A stretch of DNA of 6,840 bases from Treponema sp. (lineage in GTDB: Bacteria > Spirochaetota > Spirochaetia > Treponematales > Breznakiellaceae): contig JAIRRU010000003.1 in assembly GCA_031255815.1 (NCBI GenBank), positions 1-6,840 on the forward strand. The letters are read 5' to 3'. A program made the translations under genes and the position numbers. Shown in pieces: positions 1 through 3,993 of this stretch. The notes under the pieces were generated by a model. The model saw nothing but the letters and a program-made list of their open reading frames with translations, did no database searches and had not been told where the DNA came from. How positions within the stretch are numbered: the stretch's first letter is position 1; every line of letters starts with the position of its first letter.

Positions 1-455
1 TTACCGGAGATCCCCCCGGCCAGATCGTACTTGTTGCAGAGGATCAGCGCCTCTACGCCCGCGGCGTCGGCCTGGACTAGGGCCCGATCGAGAAAACGGG
101 GGCGGAAGGGCGGGGACAGGGGGCTGGTTACGCAGAACACCAGATCCACGTTGGCCGCCAGGATCTGGGACGCGGCGGAACGGTTTTGCCCCAGGCCCTT
201 CTGGTTCATCCGGGCAAAGATGTTCCGCCTTTCCTCCAGGCCGGTTACCAGCCCGGTACCGGGATTGGCCGGATCGGGCGCGACCTGCACCCGGTCTCCC
301 GGCGCCAGGGGGTTGTAGTAGGATTCCACCCCCCTCAGCACCTTCCCCTTGATCCGGCACTCCAGATCTTCAGCCGCCGGGCCCTTCCGGGGATCCCCGG
401 TCTCGACGCGCACCGTAAAGATATTCCGGGAACCCCGGATCACCAGGCCCCTCAC
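1..455 (-). CDS. rsgA: Ribosome small-subunit GTPase RsgA, N-terminal part, cut by the window edge
   Basis: The frame stays open for 151 codons from a GTG at 455 down to the left edge, where it is cut mid-codon, so the C-terminus is missing. RsgA is a circularly permuted GTPase that checks and releases maturing 30S subunits in the cytoplasm. Residues about 1-72 fit its N-terminal OB-fold (PGDRV at 52-56). They are followed by the hallmark stretch with RRNIFAR (76-82), NQKG (84-87), AANVDLVFCVTS (100-111) and FRPRFLDR (117-124). The G4 guanine-specificity motif NKYD is at 141-144; it precedes the P-loop in this permuted family, so the P-loop, G3 and zinc-binding C-terminal domain should lie outside the window. 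The GTG overlaps the murI stop as GTGA, and I see no good ribosome binding site, so coupling to murI translation is likely. The start is inferred from this overlap and from the expected N-terminus of the family. Confidence 0.93.
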   Translation of the reverse strand, partial: MRGLVIRGSRNIFTVRVETGDPRKGPAAEDLECRIKGKVLRGVESYYNPLAPGDRVQVAPDPANPGTGLVTGLEERRNIFARMNQKGLGQNRSAASQILAANVDLVFCVTSPLSPPFRPRFLDRALVQADAAGVEALILCNKYDLAGGISG

Positions 456-1351
456 CGGAAGGCCCCGCCGCTTCCGCCCGCTCCGCCTATCCGGCCCGCC
501 TTTTCCGGGAGAAGCCCGCCCTCAGCCCCTCCCGAAGGGCCCCGCCCTTCCCCTGCAGGATCCCCAAGCGCGGAGAGGCTGAAACCCAGGCTCCCGGCCC
601 AGTAGCCCCAGGAAGAACCGGCGGCGTCACCGGTAACGAGGAAACGCCCCTCCCCGCCTTCCCCCCGCCCGCAGCCCGGGCCGTCCAGGATCGATTCTAT
701 CCGTCGGGAAATACCTTCCACCGAGTCGTAGACGCTCATGGCCGGGCCGGCTTCCCGGCGGAACTCGTCCAGCAGGTGGAGAAAATGGGTGCAGCCCAGC
801 ACCAGGGAATCGGCCCCGGCGGCGCGGAAGCGTTCCAGGTAGGGCAGGATTGTCCTGGTTTTCTCTTCCGGGCCCGCCACGGCGCAGCGGTACTCCACAA
901 ATTCCACCAGCTCCGGCGCGGCTATACCGATAATCTCGCAGCCCGGCCCGTATTTCGCCGCCAGATCCGCTATACAAGGGTCTGCCAGGGTTCGCCCGGT
1001 TCCCAGCACCCCGACTTTGCCCTGCCGCCTGCCGCTTACCGCGGGTTTTATGGCCGGGACGGTTCCCACGAAGGGCAGTCCGGGGAAGGATTCCCGCAGA
1101 AGGGAGATTGCGGAAACCGTGGCGGTATTGCAGGCAAGCACGACGATCTTGGGGTCTGTCAGGGAAACCAGCCTTTCCACCAGGCTGCGGAGGGCGGCGG
1201 CAAGATCATCCCGCTCCCGTTTGCCGTAGGGAAAATTGGCCCGGTCGGCAAGGTACACGATGTTTTCAGCGGGATTGCGGCAGCGGAAATGACGGCAGTA
1301 GGGGATACCGCCGATGCCCGAATCCAGAAAAAGTACCGGCCGCCTGTCCAT
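452..1351 (-). CDS. murI: Glutamate racemase (MurI)
   Basis: This 299-residue protein interconverts L- and D-glutamate, giving the D-Glu used by MurD in cytoplasmic peptidoglycan precursor synthesis. Family signatures are in order: DSGIGG at 10-15 (DSGVGG is usual), FPYG at 40-43, ACNTAT at 73-78 with catalytic Cys74, and GCTH at 186-189 with catalytic Cys187. The two cysteines are the acid/base pair of this cofactor-independent racemase. VTGD and a WGYWAG segment near residue 250 match the C-terminal end of the family fold. About 35 further residues, rich in Gly, Pro and Glu, form a likely disordered tail that is not needed for the fold. The ATG at 1351 was chosen because DSGIGG normally sits about ten residues in; the same frame is open upstream, but there it is only the shadow of the zinc-ribbon gene. 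The ATG shares one base with that gene's TAA (TAATG) and has no visible Shine-Dalgarno, so re-initiation is likely. Confidence 0.96.
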   Translation of the reverse strand: MDRRPVLFLDSGIGGIPYCRHFRCRNPAENIVYLADRANFPYGKRERDDLAAALRSLVERLVSLTDPKIVVLACNTATVSAISLLRESFPGLPFVGTVPAIKPAVSGRRQGKVGVLGTGRTLADPCIADLAAKYGPGCEIIGIAAPELVEFVEYRCAVAGPEEKTRTILPYLERFRAAGADSLVLGCTHFLHLLDEFRREAGPAMSVYDSVEGISRRIESILDGPGCGRGEGGEGRFLVTGDAAGSSWGYWAGSLGFSLSALGDPAGEGRGPSGGAEGGLLPEKAGRIGGAGGSGGAFR

Positions 1352-1650
1352 TAAGTAAAAAGATTGTCGAAGGCGGATCGGGCCGCGGCGGCCTGATCCC
1401 GGTCTTTCTTCCGCCCCGCCGTAGCCGAACGGTACTTGGGATCCAGGGAGAACCAGTCGCAGAAGTTGGCGCTTTCCCGGTCGTTCGGAAGGCCCCCGGC
1501 AAGCGCCTGGCTTTCCCGGCAATCCCGGGTATCGGGGGAAAAGAAGCGGCAGTTCATGCAGGAGCGGATATCCTTCCCGCACTGATCGCAGCGGAGGGAA
1601 CGGCCGATAGGCTCCTCCCCGCCAACCGGGGAACCGCAATACCAACACAT
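1351..1650 (-). CDS. Small cysteine-rich zinc-ribbon protein
   Basis: This 99-residue protein has eight regularly placed cysteines: CxxC at 2-5, CxxC at 21-24, CxxC at 31-34, then Cys44 and Cys64. I infer two treble-clef or ribbon-type zinc sites, the first formed by the two leading pairs and the second by Cys31, Cys34, Cys44 and Cys64. The second half (CMNCRFF, then C-R-E, then NFCDWF at 62-67) resembles a small uncharacterised bacterial zinc-ribbon domain that I recall only in general terms. The C-terminal 30 residues are charged and alanine-rich, probably flexible. No function can be assigned. It is the first gene of an operon with murI and rsgA, and its stop overlaps the murI start by one base, so its translation may control MurI output. 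The ATG has only AGGG one base upstream, too close to be a normal Shine-Dalgarno; a promoter candidate sits immediately before it. Confidence 0.85.
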   Translation of the reverse strand: MCWYCGSPVGGEEPIGRSLRCDQCGKDIRSCMNCRFFSPDTRDCRESQALAGGLPNDRESANFCDWFSLDPKYRSATAGRKKDRDQAAAARSAFDNLFT

Positions 1651-1655
1651 GCCCT

Positions 1656-1685
1656 ATTTTAAACCGGAAACAGGCTCTTTGTCAT
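1656..1685 (-). promoter_or_regulatory. Candidate promoter of the zinc-ribbon/murI/rsgA operon
   Basis: Read on the minus strand, ATGACA (1685-1680) is separated by 18 bases from TAAAAT (1661-1656). Each hexamer matches the sigma-70 consensus at five of six positions. Only five bases (AGGGC) separate the -10 box from the ATG at 1650, so transcription would begin at or next to the start codon. Weaker than the divergent promoter on the other strand; assigned by eye. Confidence 0.45.
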
Positions 1686-1698
1686 TAGATCTGTTCAA

Positions 1699-1713
1699 GA
1701 ACCCGGTTGGTTC
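1699..1713. promoter_or_regulatory. Small inverted repeat between the divergent promoters
   Basis: GAACC and GGTTC flank five bases (CGGTT), forming a 15-bp dyad 13 bases upstream of the minus-strand -35 candidate. The position suits an operator for either divergent gene, but arms of five bases arise easily by chance and I know of no matching regulator. Confidence 0.2.
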
Positions 1714-1723
1714 CCGAAGAAGT

Positions 1724-1762
1724 CCGGCAAAAATGCCTGGCAAAAATGTCTGGCAAAACGCC
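1724..1762. repeat. Three tandem 13-base direct repeats upstream of the pentapeptide gene
   Basis: Three adjacent units read CCGGCAAAAATGC (1724-1736), CTGGCAAAAATGT (1737-1749) and CTGGCAAAACGCC (1750-1762). All share the core GGCAAAA. The array ends 32 bases before the -35 box of the plus-strand promoter, where an upstream activator or repressor could bind. A plain tandem duplication without function is equally possible. Confidence 0.6.
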
Positions 1763-1794
1763 CCGCGTTTTCCCGGTTCCGCGAATCAACGGCT

Positions 1795-1823
1795 TTGACC
1801 AGGGGCCTCTTTTGGACTATAAT
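1795..1823 (+). promoter_or_regulatory. Near-consensus sigma-70-type promoter of the pentapeptide-repeat gene
   Basis: TTGACC (1795-1800) is followed by an ideal 17-base spacer and a perfect TATAAT (1818-1823). Six bases (AGCAGC) then lead directly to the ATG at 1830. The usual start of transcription, about seven bases after the -10 box, falls on the A of that ATG, which predicts a leaderless transcript. No Shine-Dalgarno precedes the ATG, in keeping with this. Confidence 0.75.
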
Positions 1824-1829
1824 AGCAGC

Positions 1830-2417
1830 ATGTTTGCCATTATCCCCTGCGCGGCCGGCTGCGGGCGGCCGGCTATCAGCGGTTCCAATACCTGCGCTAT
1901 ACACACGGTGAACCCGGCGCTGGAGGTGGAGCGGATCGGCGGCTTTATTACCCAGCGGGAGGTGATCAAGAACCTTTCCGCCTGCGGGCTGCACTTTGAG
2001 GGGATGGATTTTTCCAACCGGAAATTCTACGGCTGCAATTTCTCCGGGGCCTCCTTTAGCATGTGCCTCTTTACCAAAACGCTGATGCGGATGGTCTTTT
2101 TCGATTTTGCCGTTTTTAACCACTGCGATTTTTCCGGCTCGAATCTGGAATTCCTTTCCTTCGGCGGCTCCACCCTGCGGAACTGCACTTTTGAAGGCTC
2201 CGAACTGGTGCAGATAAACTACGGCGGTTCGGTTATTTCCGATTCCACATTTAACAATTCAAACCTCCGCAACAGCCGTTTTATCAACACGGATATCACC
2301 GATTCTGATTTTGTGGACTGCAATCTGAAGCGGACTTACTTTGTCAAAACCAGGCAGGAACGGGTAAATTTTAAAACTTCCAATATCGCCGAAGCGATTT
2401 CCGCGATTGAGGACTAG
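1830..2417 (+). CDS. Pentapeptide-repeat protein with N-terminal Cys/His motif
   Basis: This 195-residue protein is mostly a right-handed beta-helix of pentapeptide repeats. A hydrophobic central residue recurs every fifth position from Phe56 to Phe171 without a break: 24 repeats, about six coils of four faces. Most centres are Phe (F56, F61, F66, F71, F76, F81, F91, F96, F101 and others), with Leu, Ile, Met86 and Tyr131 between. Phe181 keeps the phase. Before the helix, Cys7, Cys11, Cys22 and His25 could bind one zinc ion. No signal peptide or membrane segment is evident, so it is probably cytoplasmic. Some family members mimic DNA and shield gyrase (Qnr, MfpA), but many have no known role, and nothing here points to gyrase. 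I chose the ATG at 1830 because a near-perfect promoter ends just before it. In-frame starts at 1707 (TTG) and 1746 (ATG) would lie upstream of that promoter and lack a ribosome binding site. Confidence 0.85.
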   Translation: MFAIIPCAAGCGRPAISGSNTCAIHTVNPALEVERIGGFITQREVIKNLSACGLHFEGMDFSNRKFYGCNFSGASFSMCLFTKTLMRMVFFDFAVFNHCDFSGSNLEFLSFGGSTLRNCTFEGSELVQINYGGSVISDSTFNNSNLRNSRFINTDITDSDFVDCNLKRTYFVKTRQERVNFKTSNIAEAISAIED

Positions 2418-2459
2418 GAATGAGTAAACGCTTCCTGCCCCGCCCTTCGCGCGCCTTTT

Positions 2460-2480
2460 CGCCTGGCCTTCGGCCTGGCG
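2460..2480 (+). terminator. GC-rich hairpin after the pentapeptide gene, weak terminator candidate
   Basis: CGCCTGGCC (2460-2468) and GGCCTGGCG (2472-2480) pair as a nine-position stem with one central T-T mismatch and a TTC loop, 42 bases after the stop codon at 2417. No run of T follows (GTAAATTTCG comes next), so intrinsic termination would be inefficient. It could instead protect the 3' end of the mRNA. Confidence 0.35.
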
Positions 2481-2505
2481 GTAAATTTCGAATTCATATA
2501 TCATT

Positions 2506-2542
2506 GAGCTTGTTCCAAAAACTGAAGTGTTGGAACAAGCTC
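2506..2542 (+). repeat. Perfect 13-bp inverted repeat: terminator-like hairpin or dispersed repeat
   Basis: GAGCTTGTTCCAA (2506-2518) and its exact reverse complement (2530-2542) enclose an 11-base loop. The element lies 88 bases after the pentapeptide gene and 30 bases before the GTG of the metallo-hydrolase. A short T-rich stretch (ACTTTTAG, 2547-2554) follows after a small gap, so it may be a suboptimal terminator or an attenuator for the downstream genes. The AT-rich setting and long perfect stem also suit a small intergenic repeat copied elsewhere in the genome. The structure is directly visible; its role is not. Confidence 0.6.
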
Positions 2543-2572
2543 CATTACTTTTAGTCTAAGCAAGGTATCAGG

Positions 2573-3241
2573 GTGAAAGTTTTTTATCATTACTGCCGCT
2601 ACGGTTTCGGCAACTGCTATGTCCTGGGCGCCGATACGCCGGAGGAAAACGGCGGCGGGGGCGCGGCGGGCCCGCAAACCTCTCCCCCGGAACGCGCCCC
2701 CAGGGAGGCGCTTATCATCGATCCCGGCGAGATAGACGGGCAGATAGTGAGCTTCATCGAGGACAACGATTATAAGCTTCGCGGCGTACTGATAACCCAC
2801 GATCACCTGAACCACGTTCACGGGCTGGGAACCCTTAAACGGATCTACCGCACGGATATCTATGCGGTAAATTCGATGATCAGGGAGCACAGAACCAGGA
2901 TGGTACGGGACGGCGAGACGATCGTTCTGGGTTCCTTTAAGATCCACGTTATTTCCACGCCGGGCCATTCTTCGGATTCAGCGGTATTCCTGATAGACCG
3001 CCTGCTCTTTACCGGCGACAGCCTGAGCGCGGGGCTGGTGGGCCGTACCGCCAGCGCCTACGGGGCGCGGGTGCAGATAAGCGCCCTGCAGACCAAGATA
3101 CTCTCCCTGCCCGGGGACTTTATAATACTGCCCTCCCACGGGCCGCCTTCCACCCTGGAAGCGGAACGCCGTTACAACGCGGGAATAAAGTTCTACGACA
3201 ACAACCTGGATCACCGGCAGCGTTTTAGAATAGAAACCTGA
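2573..3241 (+). CDS. Metallo-beta-lactamase-fold hydrolase with HxHxNH motif
   Basis: This 222-residue cytoplasmic-type protein has the elements of the glyoxalase II/metallo-beta-lactamase fold: DPG at 50-52, THDHLNH at 75-81, TPGHSSDS at 129-136, FTGDSL at 146-151 and PSHGP at 187-191. Predicted metal ligands are His76, His78, His81, His132, Asp149 and His189. The fourth position of the usual HxHxDH motif is Asn80 instead of Asp (codon AAC at 2810-2812), so the second metal site lacks a normal ligand. Family members hydrolyse thioesters, lactones or phosphoesters, or act in redox chemistry; the substrate here cannot be told. Residues 20-45 form a Gly/Pro-rich insertion between the first two strands, probably a surface loop. 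The GTG start has a modest AAGG seven bases upstream (2562-2565) and gives the expected first strand MKVFYHYC. A reductase gene follows 27 bases later, probably in the same operon. The fold is secure; the activity is not. Confidence 0.9.
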   Translation: MKVFYHYCRYGFGNCYVLGADTPEENGGGGAAGPQTSPPERAPREALIIDPGEIDGQIVSFIEDNDYKLRGVLITHDHLNHVHGLGTLKRIYRTDIYAVNSMIREHRTRMVRDGETIVLGSFKIHVISTPGHSSDSAVFLIDRLLFTGDSLSAGLVGRTASAYGARVQISALQTKILSLPGDFIILPSHGPPSTLEAERRYNAGIKFYDNNLDHRQRFRIET

Positions 3242-3256
3242 GCTTGGCTCGAAACC

Positions 3257-3263
3257 AGAGGAG
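3257..3263 (+). promoter_or_regulatory. Strong Shine-Dalgarno of the reductase gene
   Basis: AGAGGAG lies five bases before the ATG at 3269. It is the clearest ribosome binding site in the window and fixes that start. It contrasts with the genes at 1351, 1650 and 1830, which have none. Confidence 0.8.
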
Positions 3264-3268
3264 AAACT

Positions 3269-3982
3269 ATGATCTACCTGATAAGCGGGGCGAACAGGGG
3301 CCTGGGCCTTGAACTGGTGCGGGAGGGGGCGCGGCTGGGCGTAGAAATAATAGCCGCCTGCCGGAACAGGGGAAAGGAACTGCCCGCCCTGGCCGGGGCC
3401 TATCCCGATCTGATCCGTATCGTAACCATGGATGTGGCCGACACCCAGTCCGTGGAAGCGGCTTTTAAGGAAACGGCTGAAAAATACCGTTACCTGAACG
3501 GCTTCATCAACAACGCGGGGCTTCTCTATGGCAGCAAGTTCGATACCCGGGATCCGCTTACCAGTATCGATATTGACGAGGCTGCGGCCACCTTTAACAC
3601 GAATGTCCTGGGCCCTATCCGGGTTATGAAGTACTTTATGCCCCTGGTTTACGCCGCCCCCGAAGAACGCTGCATCGTTAATATTTCTTCGGACGGGGCG
3701 CTGATCCGGCCCGGCGGCCATGTTTACGCTTCCTACTCCGCCTCAAAAAGCGCCCTTAACTGCTACACCCAGCGGATGCGTAATTACCTTGCTTCCCGGC
3801 CGGACAAGGCGGATATCCGGGTTTACCTGATCCACCCCGGCAAGATGCGCACGGATATGGGAAAAGAATTGGGCGAAATCGAGGCTTCCGAAGCCGCCGC
3901 CGGCATCTGGGATATTATTATCCGCAGAAAGGATCTAAAGGCCCCGGTTCCCTTTTACGATTACAAGGGCGCGCTTATATAG
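3269..3982 (+). CDS. Classical short-chain dehydrogenase/reductase
   Basis: This 237-residue Rossmann-fold oxidoreductase carries the classical SDR signatures: the nucleotide-binding GANRGLG at 7-13, MDVAD at 54-58 (Asp55 near the adenine ring), NNAG at 81-84, Asn112 in NTNVLG, serines in NISSDG at 138-143, and the catalytic YSASK with Tyr156 and Lys160. HPGKMRTDM near residues 191-199 is the usual PG turn after the active site. The organisation, with GANRGLG and little after the PG segment, is nearest to the C-factor/sniffer-like carbonyl reductase subgroup. Arg10 and Arg32 suggest NADP(H), but this is only inference. The substrate is unknown. No signal peptide or membrane helix is apparent, so it is cytosolic. 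It follows the metallo-hydrolase by 27 bases and may share its transcript. Its end faces the coiled-coil gene across 11 bases. A strong AGAGGAG ribosome binding site supports the ATG. Confidence 0.93.
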   Translation: MIYLISGANRGLGLELVREGARLGVEIIAACRNRGKELPALAGAYPDLIRIVTMDVADTQSVEAAFKETAEKYRYLNGFINNAGLLYGSKFDTRDPLTSIDIDEAAATFNTNVLGPIRVMKYFMPLVYAAPEERCIVNISSDGALIRPGGHVYASYSASKSALNCYTQRMRNYLASRPDKADIRVYLIHPGKMRTDMGKELGEIEASEAAAGIWDIIIRRKDLKAPVPFYDYKGALI

Positions 3983-3993
3983 AGTCTTTCCGC

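Noticed and set aside
1..360. Open frame of 119 codons on the minus strand starting at an ATG at 360.
   Set aside because: It is out of frame with the clear RsgA reading from 455 and is rich in Gly, Pro and Arg, as expected of a GC-rich shadow.
1352..1648. Upstream extension of the murI frame to 1648, giving a 398-residue protein.
   Set aside because: The extra 99 residues are the out-of-frame shadow of the cysteine-rich gene, and racemases begin about ten residues before DSGIGG.
1707..1829. N-terminal extension of the pentapeptide protein from TTG 1707 or ATG 1746.
   Set aside because: No ribosome binding site is present, and the extension would cover the 13-base repeats and the near-consensus promoter.
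1830..2417. Pentapeptide protein as a Qnr-type quinolone-resistance determinant.
   Set aside because: The repeat fold is shared, but it has a Cys/His head and lacks any visible Qnr-specific loop. The fold alone does not show gyrase binding.
2530..2557. Possible promoter TTGGAA-N16-TAGTCT before the metallo-hydrolase.
   Set aside because: The -10 part matches the consensus poorly and the -35 part is one arm of the perfect hairpin, so the match is probably incidental.
2573..3982. Hydrolase plus reductase as a dedicated glyoxal or aldehyde detoxification pair.
   Set aside because: The two folds and their spacing allow it, but no residue identifies a substrate for either enzyme, and the altered metal motif argues against a standard glyoxalase II.
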